Source of the DNA: Trichobilharzia szidati
Lineage: Eukaryota > Platyhelminthes > Trematoda > Strigeidida > Schistosomatidae
Direction: 5' to 3'
Assembly (NCBI GenBank): GCA_944472155.2
Contig: OX235273.1
Coordinates: 102,508,582 to 102,572,581, forward strand
Length of the DNA stretch: 64,000 nt
A program made the translations under genes and the position numbers. The stretch's first letter is position 1. Each line of letters starts with the position of its first letter. Positions 33,799 through 44,394 of the stretch are shown here, in pieces. Below the pieces are notes generated by a model. That model saw only the letters and a list, made by a program, of their open reading frames with translations. It was not told the origin of the DNA and did not search any database.

Positions 33799-35390
33799 GA
33801 CTTCTTAATCTGCCTATTGTGTGGGGACATTCCAGGAGACCTTACATGGGTGTCGTTATATGCATAGCTGCACTGTGGTTTGTTTCCCAGAAGGCTTGTT
33901 CCGTATAATCTGCCAAAGTTAGTTTGTGTGTCCTGCTTTGTAGACCCTGAGTACCTGGTGGCTGAGCTCCGAGTGTTGTCACTTGTACTACTTTGCGTGA
34001 TAGCGTCACTACACCAGCTACCAGTGTGACTTGGCACAGTATGCAAGTAGGTTGTGTCGTTGTTGTCCTTGGACTCTATGTCCTTATTTTTGTTTTTAGT
34101 TTGGTTGCTAGCATGGTTTTGAATATTATTTACCTTAAAGCGTGAGATATTCTTGGGAGTCTGAATATGTTGGGGAATCTTCGCAACAAGTGGCGTATTT
34201 CGGCCTGTTTTGTTACCGAGTTCCATTTGCGTTGTCACGTTTTGGTTAAGAGAGGATGTTGTCAGCTTACAAGAGGGATTGATTACCATCTTATGGCTGT
34301 CCATAGACATATCTAGATCCACCGTAGAGGGAGGAGAGGTTACTTTAGGAGTAAGACTATAGCTCACAAGTCTTTCGTTTGGTTTCATTTTCTCTGGAGC
34401 TATTTTTACGGGATTAGAGAGGGGGGAGGCTATGAGTTCTACCGTGTTGGTAGTGTGTATATCTATTTTAGTGGCTTGAGATGTCCTGCCATTTGGTTTA
34501 TTAAGGTGATTGTAAGCACGCCTTTCAATCACTGTCTTATCTGCTACAACTTTTACCTGTTTGTAGCTTGTGTCCTGTAATAGGATACGTTGTGTGTTGG
34601 TGAATTTTTTAGCCTCTGTCTGCGTTTCTAACTGAAGGCGTATAGGACAGCAGTGGTCGTGCTGACTCTTCTTCAGTCTGTGACATTTTGTTTGGGAGTT
34701 AGGCATTTTCGCCGCCCTAAGTAAGATGCTTTTAACCTTTTTCAACCCCTCATTATCCGGTATATTGTAGACAATCACACTTAGTTTAGTATCAAGTCTT
34801 TTGATAACCTCTGTTGTGATGAAGTTTATCAAGGTGTCTATCTTAGATACTGATTCTGTGTCAAGTTCGCCAGGGTTTATGGTCTTAGTCAAGATATTCA
34901 GAGGGGCAAGTTCACAGACCTGTGATTTTATATCACCAACCTGTGTTGATAGTTCAGATAAGTTGGCCAAATTTTCTGAAAATCCTGCATTCATATCTTT
35001 TCTACACCTTATGTCCCGCATCTCAGTCTTCAGTTCTTCTACAGCCAGCTTTAGTCGTTCTATTTCTGAAGTAAGTGTTGGTGCTGGACTTGGAATCTGA
35101 AGTTTTGTGACACGTACATAGGGTGAAGTGAAGAGGTTTATGTCAGGACCAAGTGCTGAGTTTGTAGAAGCGATGCTACTGCTGTTTGTCAGCAAGTTTT
35201 CGCCCTCAGTTTCAGCCACAGTAGGTGGTAGTGAACCGGCAGCTCGACGCTTGCGGCGTATTGGCAAGCTGTGTGCCTCATTTCCATACTTTGTGGGAGT
35301 TGTGCTGCTCGTCGTTGCGAGCATATTTATACTATTAGTCATCACGTTGACAGGTGACTGAGTTCGTGGCTTTTTTGTATGACTAACCAT
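33657..35390 (-). CDS. CR1-B ORF1: coiled-coil and RRM-like protein, intact
   Basis: A 577-codon open frame starting MVSHTKKPRTQSPVNVMTNS at 35390. Residues about 100-160 form a heptad-rich coiled coil (SEIERLKLAVEELKTEMRDI). An RRM-like block follows (VYNIPDNEGLKKVKSIL..CHRLKKSQHDHCCPIRL), then a long Ser/Thr/Asn-rich tail. It overlaps the start of ORF2 by about 140 bases in a different frame. LINE ORF1 proteins of this build bind element RNA; that role is by analogy. In CR1-A the tyrosine of VYNIPDN is a stop, which shows CR1-B keeps the ancestral codon. Confidence 0.8.
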   Translation of the reverse strand: MVSHTKKPRTQSPVNVMTNSINMLATTSSTTPTKYGNEAHSLPIRRKRRAAGSLPPTVAETEGENLLTNSSSIASTNSALGPDINLFTSPYVRVTKLQIPSPAPTLTSEIERLKLAVEELKTEMRDIRCRKDMNAGFSENLANLSELSTQVGDIKSQVCELAPLNILTKTINPGELDTESVSKIDTLINFITTEVIKRLDTKLSVIVYNIPDNEGLKKVKSILLRAAKMPNSQTKCHRLKKSQHDHCCPIRLQLETQTEAKKFTNTQRILLQDTSYKQVKVVADKTVIERRAYNHLNKPNGRTSQATKIDIHTTNTVELIASPLSNPVKIAPEKMKPNERLVSYSLTPKVTSPPSTVDLDMSMDSHKMVINPSCKLTTSSLNQNVTTQMELGNKTGRNTPLVAKIPQHIQTPKNISRFKVNNIQNHASNQTKNKNKDIESKDNNDTTYLHTVPSHTGSWCSDAITQSSTSDNTRSSATRYSGSTKQDTQTNFGRLYGTSLLGNKPQCSYAYNDTHVRSPGMSPHNRQIKKSWVAQGTKDFLSNTSLSALTKQLVGMLTLLNPYHQRWPPIGKKTDMG

Positions 35391-35525
35391 AACTAATTAG
35401 TGAAAGAGTTATTGGTTAAATTTATGGAACTGGAGAAACACTTGTGCGAGTCTCACAGTTAAAATAGAAATATATAGCGAATCAAGCTAAAATGTAACGC
35501 AAACGTTGAACGTACCGCTACCAGT

Positions 35526-38267
35526 GGTTAGGTGCAAACGTCTCGTTAAACACTTCACACATGTCTGCATGGTTGCTGTATAGTTTGCCCTTGTTTATAA
35601 GGAGAGAAATTTTATGACTTTGGCGATTCATTCGTTTCTTTAGGGTCGCTGTGAGATCACCTACTCTGGTGGTGCTGGCTAGTGCCGTGCATTCTTCATT
35701 TCTCATACGCAAGTTATGAGCTTTCGAGATGGATCTAAGAGTACTAAGTATTGACCCTAGTGTACTAAAGTCGTGTCGTCTGAAGTAACTTGTTGACAGT
35801 CTCTTCAGTTTCCTACGATCCTTTGGCTTTATGGATGACTTTCTATGTGGGGAAAACTTTAGTGTTTGAAGTGGGATGACAGCATCTAAGCATGTGTTGG
35901 AGTTATAGTAAAAGATGTCTAGAGCTTTCGAGAGGCTATCAGTATAGAAGTACTCACTCCATTCTGAGGATCTTAGCATTGATTTTACTAGAGTCCAGTC
36001 TGCCTTACTGTAGTTCCTGTAAGTTATTTGTTGTGAAGTAGGGGTATGGGTTGCATTGCTACTTGACGGAAGTGGCAGTGCACACAGCACTGTTTTGTGG
36101 TCACTCCCTGAAAACTCAGAACCTACTAGGGTATAAAGGGGACTTATATTGTGGCAGAAGATTAAGTCTAGTACGTTATTACCTCTTGTTGGGGTTGTGA
36201 CAGTCTGTTTCCAGCCAAGTATATCCAGTGTGCCTAAGAACTTATCAAATTTAGTTGGGCCTGTGGGTATATTCCGGTTGATTTCTGGTAAGTTAAAGTC
36301 TCCACATAGGATCTTATGATCGTAGTGTAGGGAGGATAACTGTTCCAGAGTATTAATAAGTTGGGTCTCGTAATTACTAAAGGTCCCAGGTGCTCTGTAG
36401 GTGCATCCAATTAATACTATTGCGTTTTTTAAGTGTAAGTTAACCCATAGAGTCTTAGGCGTGTTAAGTGTACTATTTTCTAGCTGTGATACAGTAAGTG
36501 CATTAAGAAAGTACATGAGACAACCCCCTCCCTTACCACCTTCCCTGTCGCACCGAAAGTTTGTGCAGTTATCTAAGCTTATCTCTTCATCCAGTATGTT
36601 CGAATTACACCAGGATTCAGTGATGACAATTATAGGGGGTTTGTTTATTACTGTGAGTGCTCTGAGCATTGGCAGTTTATTTAGAACAGATCTAGCATTT
36701 ATGAGGATCAGGTTAAGATGAGATTTGAAGTAGCATTTGAAGTATTTAAGTTCGTTAATCAGCCCCGAATATGGTTCAGCACCCAGTAGTACTGTTTGAA
36801 ATGACTACCCTATGTTAAGCGGAGTTTCAACATCACGCTCATCTATGTCTATCGGGTTGGTGTGTGCTGTTTTCGGTGAAGAATTAAGCGTTGGAGTACT
36901 GGATTTGCTATAGGCTAAGGCATTTTTATTTTCAGTTAAGCTAGAAACGTGGGTAGGGATCTTTATTTGACCTAAACTTGTGCATGTACCAAGTGTGCTT
37001 AATGGATGCGGGTGAACTAGACTGTTCCTATATTCATGCAAAGGAGGAGCCAGCACTAGCGGTTTAGGAGTGTTAACATCCCTACCAGCTGTTTTTTCAA
37101 CGCTGACAGGGACGCAGGGGATAAAAAATGATTAGGACCTTGTGGAGACCATGGTTTATTATTCCACCTATTGTTAGGCACCAGTTGTGTCCTTGTATGG
37201 GTTTCGTGTATACTGCATTGTGGGTTAGTTCCCAGCAGACTTGTACCATATATCCGATCAAAGTTTATTTGTGTGCCATACTGTGGATGCCCTGAGTTGT
37301 TGGTGGTCGAGTTCTGACTATTGCCACTTGTACTATTGAGGAAGGCATTGTTGTGGCGTTGGTTATCAGTGTGGGCCATGGTGCTATTTCGCACGTTTTG
37401 GGTGCCTATACCATTGACCGTGGGAGATGTGGGCTTATTTATGCTGCCATTTTTGTTGTTGGTATGATTTGGGGTCATATTCTCCTTTTTTACCAATGGA
37501 CTTACGGCTAGGAGAGGACAGGGTCGACTTTCGGGGGATTTTGACTTTTTTCCGGGATTATTTGGTGACATGTCTATATCTACGGTGCTAGGCGGTATAG
37601 TTTTATTGGCTATTTGATTACAATTTAGTGACCTTTCGATTGGTGTCTCTCTCTGAGAGGATAATTGTGTGTGGTTAGAGAGGGGTGGTGCGGTGGATTC
37701 TACGGTATCTCTCAAAGGGTTGGGTATAATTGCTGCTTGCAATGTCCTATTGTTTATTCCACAGTTAGATTCAGTGTGATAATTATATACGCGCCTTTCT
37801 ATGACGGTCTTGTCCACTGCAACCTTTATTAGTTTGTAATTTCTGACTTGCGATAGGGTGTGTTGGGAGTGGATGAATTTTCTGGCCTCTGCCGGTGTTT
37901 CGGACTGAAAACGAATAGGATAACACTTTTCATGTTGACTTTTCTTCAGCCTGTAGCACTTAGTCTTAGAATTAGGCATTTTCGCCTCACTAAGTAGGAT
38001 GCGCTGCACCCTTTTTAGTGCCTCATTGTCCGGAACGTTCTAGACAATAGCACTTAGTTTAGCATCGAGTCGTTTTGTTACTTCTGTAGTAACAAAGTTA
38101 ATTAGGTTATCCACCTTAGATACCGATTCCGTGTCAAGTTTGTTAAGGTCTACAGTTTTCATGAGAATAGATAAAGGTGTCAGTTCACAGACCTGCGATC
38201 TGATATCACTGATCTGATCTGATAATTTGGATATTTTGGTATTGGTTTCAGAAATTCCAGGATCTCC
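35526..38267 (-). mobile_element. CR1-A, 5' half (duplication copy 2)
   Basis: Carries most of ORF1 and the endonuclease of the CR1-A copy whose remainder is at 24701-27317. The endonuclease frame 36669-35526 reads IIVITESWCNSNILDEEISL, GGGCLMYFLNALTVSQLEN, ILCGDFNLPEI and GSDHKTVLCALPLP. It ends MCEVFNETFAPN at the CR1-B junction, the same residues with which the downstream half starts (MCALFNETFAAN). ORF1 lies at 37056-38009 after the TAG at 38041. The 80 bp deleted from copy 1 (37743-37822) are present. It is cut at 38267 by a BEL/Pao LTR, so the 5' leader and ORF1 start are missing. Confidence 0.88.
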
Positions 38268-38269
38268 TG

Positions 38270-38859
38270 TGTAAGCGCAATATCGCTTGAAATTAAGTCA
38301 CGCGTAGATAAAGGCTATCCCGGTCCAGAACAAACAAGAAGCCGGTCACTGTTTCTACGGTACTATTAATAAACAAATCAATTAATATAAATACAACAAA
38401 CCTTAACGGTTTCAAGAGTACAATACACAATGCTTAACAGAAAGCAAAGAACCGCTATCAGAGCGGAATAACGTTAAAGCCAAAATTACGAACTAGCCGG
38501 ATCAGACACGACCGTTCAGTTAAGCAGTCAGTAGAAGAATGAACCCAAGTAAGAGATAAACAAAGCATAGGCACAAAGATAGAATTTAATTGGCTACTTA
38601 ACCAATCAATAAATAAGATAAACTCAACATAATAGTACAAATAAGACATGGGTCAGCAAAATAACAGTTCACAAAATACTCTGATTGGGTCATGAGTTCA
38701 ACTGTCTGACTAAAAGGGTAGAAGTAAAAACACACATACACAGTTAATTAAACAAGGTGGGATAGACACGTTGGGCATGGATAATTGTGTTGCAACAATG
38801 CTAGGCTGATCCGGGACAGGTTGACTTGATTCAAGGATAGGAATTGAATTGATCTTACA
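38270..38859 (-). repeat. BEL/Pao 3' LTR
   Basis: About 590 bp bounded by TGTAAG at 38854-38859 on the minus strand and CTTACA at 38270-38275. It follows GGATTTTGGGGGCCGG, a polypurine-like tract just inside. The pol stop TAA falls in the first bases of the LTR. The partner LTR is not in the assembled sequence, so the limits rest on termini and context. Confidence 0.7.
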
Positions 38860-39931
38860 CCGGCCCCCAAAATCCGACTAGGATTTTCTGAATCATGTTA
38901 CACCGAATAACCCTCGTGCCCGGCTCTCTCACTGTTTCCGGATATAAGCAACCAAAGTTCTCTACTGCCTTTCTCAACGCGTAGTTCGCGCAGAAGGGTG
39001 ATGAATTTGCCTCAAACGGATGCGCTGTAATCTGAAACTCCTGCGGCTCTTCGTCTAGAAAACCATTTTTCCACCACAGAAATAGTAATGCTCGTCGATC
39101 GTCTAGTGGCACTTTCACTTGCATAAATATATCAGCTATGTCCGCGACTACAGCAATAGGCTTTTCTCGAATGCGCAACAGAACACCAACAAGCTCGGTA
39201 ATCGTATCAGGTCCTTCATATAGCTTATCGTTCAAAGAATAGCCTCTAAAGGTTGCGGCGCAATCTAGAACTATTCTCAGTTTATCTGGCTTTCTCGGTT
39301 TCTTTACGGGATGATGTGTAAGATACCACCTCGGGCGACAGTTGACTGCTGGCTGCTCTAGGGGTACCGGAAGAGCATAACCATTTTTTAACATCGTATT
39401 TATACCATCCACATATCGTACTGAAAGGTTCTTGTCACGCGATAACCTCCATTTCAGACTGAGTAGCCGATTTATAGCAACCACATAATTATTGTCCGTT
39501 ACCTTTGCTGGATCTTTCCACGGCAAGGAAATGATGTAATGCCCCTTTTCTAAGACGGTGCTTTGAGTAACCAACTCGATTGCCTTAGGATCTTCGATAG
39601 AAAATGAGTGTTCGTTTTCTTCAGTATCCCTAAACTCAGCTTCATATGGCCTTCTGATGTCGTCTTTGATACTCTCTTCGCTGATTCGAGCGTAGTTGAC
39701 AGTGTCTCTTTTCGTATTTCCAATTTTTCGTTTGTCGTCCACGGCTAACTTCACAAGCAGCTCGGCCATTTCGACATCATGTCTAGCCTTTAGCAACTTT
39801 TCCTTTAACTCTAACTCTAACTCCTGTCGAAGTTGTTTCTCTTTTAGCTGCGCCATTAGTAGCGACGACTTAGCACTAGTTACTCGCGATAATGATGGTT
39901 TCCGAACTACTGACATGGAGAGCCGGGGCAC
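38855..39931 (-). CDS. BEL/Pao gag-reverse transcriptase fusion created by in-frame deletions
   Basis: A 358-codon uninterrupted frame. Residues about 25-65 are a charged coiled coil of gag type (LKEKQLRQELELELKEKLLK). After about residue 120 it enters the BEL/Pao reverse transcriptase lead-in (HYIISLPWKDPA), then PRWYLTHHPVKKPRKPDKLR, IVLDCAATFRGYSLNDKLYEGPD, AVVADIADIFMQVKVP and LLFLWW. It breaks at YALRKAVENFG and continues with a short C-terminal piece (RVIRCNMIQKILVGFWGPV). Nucleocapsid, protease, RNase H and integrase are missing, yet the frame survives both joins. It is probably non-autonomous. The start methionine is uncertain because the gap is only 35 bases upstream. Confidence 0.75.
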   Translation of the reverse strand: MPRLSMSVVRKPSLSRVTSAKSSLLMAQLKEKQLRQELELELKEKLLKARHDVEMAELLVKLAVDDKRKIGNTKRDTVNYARISEESIKDDIRRPYEAEFRDTEENEHSFSIEDPKAIELVTQSTVLEKGHYIISLPWKDPAKVTDNNYVVAINRLLSLKWRLSRDKNLSVRYVDGINTMLKNGYALPVPLEQPAVNCRPRWYLTHHPVKKPRKPDKLRIVLDCAATFRGYSLNDKLYEGPDTITELVGVLLRIREKPIAVVADIADIFMQVKVPLDDRRALLFLWWKNGFLDEEPQEFQITAHPFEANSSPFCANYALRKAVENFGCLYPETVREPGTRVIRCNMIQKILVGFWGPV

Positions 39932-39966
39932 GAAAGGTTATCAACATGATCATTTATGCAAACGGG

Positions 39967-40466
39967 NNNNNNNNNNNNNNNNNNNNNNNNNNNNNNNNNN
40001 NNNNNNNNNNNNNNNNNNNNNNNNNNNNNNNNNNNNNNNNNNNNNNNNNNNNNNNNNNNNNNNNNNNNNNNNNNNNNNNNNNNNNNNNNNNNNNNNNNNN
40101 NNNNNNNNNNNNNNNNNNNNNNNNNNNNNNNNNNNNNNNNNNNNNNNNNNNNNNNNNNNNNNNNNNNNNNNNNNNNNNNNNNNNNNNNNNNNNNNNNNNN
40201 NNNNNNNNNNNNNNNNNNNNNNNNNNNNNNNNNNNNNNNNNNNNNNNNNNNNNNNNNNNNNNNNNNNNNNNNNNNNNNNNNNNNNNNNNNNNNNNNNNNN
40301 NNNNNNNNNNNNNNNNNNNNNNNNNNNNNNNNNNNNNNNNNNNNNNNNNNNNNNNNNNNNNNNNNNNNNNNNNNNNNNNNNNNNNNNNNNNNNNNNNNNN
40401 NNNNNNNNNNNNNNNNNNNNNNNNNNNNNNNNNNNNNNNNNNNNNNNNNNNNNNNNNNNNNNNNNN
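39967..40466. other. Assembly gap (500 N)
   Basis: Run of undetermined bases separating the BEL/Pao element from CR1-C. A round 500 suggests an unknown true size. Open frames crossing it are artefacts. Confidence 0.99.
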
Positions 40467-43160
40467 TCATAACCTAATATGCGTTTCGTGAGGAATCTTT
40501 GGACACTTTCAACTTTTTTTCTGTCTGCTGATTTAAAGCTACTGTATAAGTGGGCACAGTATTCAAGTTTGGGGCGAATGCATATCTTATATATGGCTAA
40601 TCTGGCTTCTGGGGTGTAAAAGTTGCGTAGCACAAAGCCTGTTAGACGTTTACAATCACATACCACCTTATTTGCATGTTCAGTAAAGGTTAGATCTGAG
40701 TATGTTACCCCGAGATCTGTGACTGTGTTCGTGTTTGAGACAGGGTCACCGTACATGTATAGACACATGCTAGGTTTCCAACGTCCGAAGTATGTTATCC
40801 CAGATTTAGCTGGATTGAACATTAACTGCCACTTTTCACTCCAATTACATAGACTATTTAGGTCTTCTTGGATTTTACTAACAATATTCATATCATTATA
40901 GTCGAAATCATAGACAACTTTGAGGTCGTCTGCAAAGAGGTATGGCTTGCCATACTTGATCATAGAAACAATATCATTTATGAATACAATGAATAGGGTA
41001 GGGCCAAGAACACTACCTTGTATTACGCCGCTGGTTATCGGTTTGGATGTTGATAAGTGATGGTTGACTTTAACTAACTGTTCTCTTCCTGTAAGAAAAG
41101 AAGTTATCCACTCAAGTAGCCTTCCACTTATTCCATAAGATAGGAGTTTCAATATGAGTCTCTTATGTGGAACCTTGTCAAAAGCTTTCCTAACGTCTAG
41201 GAATAATGTTGCTGCTGAACGACCTTTGTCTACACACTCAGTAATGTGGTCGAAATAATCTAATTGGCAAGTAATGCACGATCTTCTATTTAGGAAACCG
41301 TATTGGAAGGCGGATATTAAGTCATTCGAGAGCAAAAACTGAACAATTTGCTTCTTTATAATCTTTTCCATCACACGTGAAACTACGGAAGTAATGTTGA
41401 TGGGGCGGTAATTATCTATGTCCGCTATAGGCCCGGTTTTGTGAATGGGTACAACGTAAGATTTCTTCCAGCTATTTGGATATGTTCCACTCCTTATCGA
41501 AGTTGAAAATATCTTGAGAAGAAGTAGATTCATGTCATTTCCACCCTTTTTTAAGAGGACAGAAGACATTCCATCTGGGCCGGGAGTATTAGTAAGCTTA
41601 AGAGTTGTGGTAGCTTTATCGATTTCTTGGGCGTTAAAGACTACATCGCTTAAACACTTATCTGTTTTACGAGGGAAATCTATATCCTGGTCGTTTTCTA
41701 GAGTGTACAATTTGGCAAAGTGCGTGCTGAACACCTCACATATATCCTCATCACTTTCGTGAGTAATGCCACCTAGGTGTATTATTTTTGGATATGTTGA
41801 TTTGGAGTTAGTTAACCTACTTTTGAAGAGTTTGGCTATTTCTCCAGTGTTATGTGGCGACTGAATTGCCCGCGTCTCTTTATTTCTTAGACTTAGATTT
41901 TTTAACTCATGGATTCTAATGAGGATTGTTTTGATAGCTATTAACGACGATAAGTCGTGATGTCTGTAGTAACTTAATGAATGCTTCCGCATACTTCTTC
42001 TTAATGATATTGGAATAAAATCACCTTGAGGAATTTTGAATTTAATCAGTTTCACAGGCGCTATGACATCATTAACCGACTGTATATTGTCATAGAAGTT
42101 TTTAAGGACTTCCTCTAAGGAGTCATTGGTAAAGTAGGAATCCCAATTAGAGTATCTAATCAAGTCCTGATACAAGTCCCAGTCAACCTGCGTGTATAGT
42201 CTTATAGGTGTCGGAATAACTTTGTTTCTGTGTATAGTTTCTGGAGAAATATTAAACGAACATGCAACTATTTTATGATCACTACCTGGGAATTCATGTC
42301 CCACATGAATTGTAGATGGTGCTACGTTGATCGTGAATATAAGATCAAGGATGTTATCGGACCTAGTGGGTACATTTATGTGTTGTGTCCATCCCCCTGT
42401 AATGATGGAATTAAGAAGATTATCATACCTCGAGGGTCCACGAAGTGTACGCCATGATATATCAGGCAAATTGAAATCACCTCCAATTATATTATAACTG
42501 AAGGGAAGATTGGATGCAACACTAAATACGTTGCTGAGTACGTTATCGTATTCGCGGTTGGATGATGGCGGTCGGTATACACACCCTATAAGGATAGGTT
42601 TACTTCTGAGAACTTTTATTTCGACCCACACCGAATCATTAAGTTGTGACAGAATAGGGTGACTAAAATGCGTTGCACAAATGGGTTGTTTAACGTATAT
42701 GAGTGTTCCACCCCCACGACCTGTTTCCCTATCCCCTCGAAAAAGATTGTACTTATCAATTGATAAGCTATCATCCGTAATATCACTTGAGCACCAGGCT
42801 TCAGTGATCATGATCAGCGACGGATTGCATATAGAGGCTAACGTACATAATGCTAAATGTTTGTTAAGAACTGATCTAGCGTTTATGAGGATGACTGATA
42901 GACTTTGACTAAGTGGTTTTAGTGTATGGGCAATATCATAATAAAATGCTCTTTGGTTATCAGCTGAATATGTGCAGTCGTTATTGGATTCATTAATTGC
43001 AACATTTTGATCACTAGAGACGTTTTCTTTAGTTTGATACTTAGGGATGGGTTGTGAGATGTCACTCGTGAGTGGTTGGTCGTTTAGATATTGCGTGCTA
43101 TGGGAGATGCTAGTATGATAATCTAAGGTATTACTATTGGTATTAGGTGTGCATAAAGTG
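40467..43160 (-). CDS. CR1-C ORF2: endonuclease and reverse transcriptase, open to the gap
   Basis: One open frame from just after ORF1 to the gap. Endonuclease: INARSVLNKHLALC, MITEAWCSSDITDDSLSI, ILIGCVYRPPSSNREYDNVL, IIGGDFNLPDISW, NILDLIFTIN and GSDHKIVACSF, holding the Asp-Phe-Asn and Ser-Asp-His catalytic signatures. Reverse transcriptase: TPGPDGMSSVLLKKGG, IDNYRPINITSVVSRVMEKI, FQYGFLNRRSCITCQLDYF, LFLDVRKAFDKVPHKRL, SGVIQGSVLGPTLF, FADDLKVVYDF, then KLEYCAHLYSSFKSADRKKVESVQRF. All catalytic residues are present. The product would be the element's target-primed reverse transcription enzyme. The C-terminus is lost in the gap. Confidence 0.88.
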
Positions 43161-44365
43161 TTTGCTATCTGTCGGGGAAGAAGCAGTTTCCCTGTTGTAA
43201 GGTGTTTGCTATACCAGCAAGGAATTGGTCTGACATCATTTGTGCTATGTGCATGATCCCAGGCGTTTCTGCCAGTTGTCGCTGGAGAAAATTTTGGTCA
43301 TATGGGTTGGCTAGAGTCATGTAGTCTGCATAGTTATAACCGAAATGGGTGGTCGGCGTGTTGTTGTGTGCATATGACTTAGATCCTTGTGTCTGGTTAG
43401 AGAACTTCCTAGGCCATGATGAGCATTGTGTTGAAATTGGCATGTGACTCCTACTGAATGCATGAGAATTGTGACAGGGCGCTATACGTGTTTTTGGACT
43501 AACGTCTGTATTCTCAAACTGGTGTTTCCTGTACATCAAGGTTGGGAGTGCATTCGTGAGGGGCTGAGCAACTTCGTGTTTTCGAAGTGTTTGGTGAGAA
43601 ATGTGACGATTATTTTTTCTTATCACAGGACTAGTAGTGGAAGTCGGAAATGAGTAAGCTCCTACGGTATGTGAATTACGTCTAACTTCAGGAACATGAC
43701 TAAGTTTAGATGATTGTCCACCAGTAGAATGAGCCAGTGACCCATTCGAAGCTTTCGTAATTATGGGCTTTAGTGTTCTGGGTCTAACGTTCGGTTTAGC
43801 CTTTTCCGTATTATTCGGCTTGTGTAATTTGGGCTGCTGGTGATCATTAGGATTTCCCAATAAACTGGATTTCTGTTGAATAGTATCAACAGTTCTTTTG
43901 GTGTTCCTAACGGAAATAGGACGCTTATCATATCGCCTTGTATTTACGCCTACCTGGGTGGCCACATGTGATTGCTGCTTCACAGTTGCCGTGCTAAGAG
44001 GTTGTGCGGTATATGACTTCCCGAGAGATTCAGAGTGTACAACTGAATTCAGCTTAGACTTTTTCGAGGGTTTGGCATAAGTGCCAGTGTGCAAGGGTTG
44101 CACGTCAATACTGTGATCTGTTAACATTTCTATGTCTGAAATTTCCGTATTTAGAGCTAGGTCTTCAACAGTTGCTTGACTACTCTTAGTTTGTGTATGC
44201 GATATTGTCTGGTGCTCTTGGTCATAAGGCAATACAACGAGGGAAGTATTAACTTCGGTTGTCTTATTGGGGTTGTTCTCATTCAATTTACCTACGCGGC
44301 ACCGTCTTTGGCAAGAAGTTAAATCAGGTACAATCCTGATTTTGGTGTAGGGTGTTGAGGAGCTA

Positions 44366-44394
44366 AGAGTTTTGCCAGACTCCAAAAATTTCTT
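44366..44394. repeat. 29-bp target-site duplication, left
   Basis: Begins AGAGTTTTGCCAGACTCC. Exact copy of 46550-46578, flanking the CR1-A insertion. Confidence 0.9.

Larger units (their letters stand above)
27318..35525 (-). mobile_element. CR1-B, near-complete CR1-like LINE inserted into CR1-A
   Basis: About 8.2 kb on the minus strand. It has a 5' leader (35525-35391), ORF1 (35390-33657), ORF2 (33798-30505), and a long 3' part ending in a hairpin (TCCTATCAATGTAGGA near 27348) and TA-rich tail (27318-27343). The 3' terminal 330 bases resemble those of CR1-A (4153-4450), including a shared GGGAAAAATAAAGCTTGAAG block. About 2.8 kb between (27660-30450) has no counterpart in CR1-A. Its flanks are an approximately 35-bp, partly diverged duplication of CR1-A sequence. 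Confidence 0.85.
38270..39966 (-). mobile_element. BEL/Pao LTR retrotransposon deletion derivative, 3' part
   Basis: Minus-strand element. The 3' LTR (38270-38859, TGTAAG..CTTACA ends) is preceded by a purine tract and by a single 358-codon pol/gag frame. It runs into the gap at 39967, so the 5' LTR is not seen. Its LTR edge truncates CR1-A ORF1 at 38267, so it inserted after the segmental duplication or in one copy only. It resembles schistosome Pao elements (Sinbad type) by its reverse transcriptase. Confidence 0.85.

Noticed and set aside
39892..40491. Open frames filled with undetermined residues, and similar ones at 11298-11904
   Set aside because: Created by runs of N in the two gaps; the CR1-C frame is used only down to 40467.
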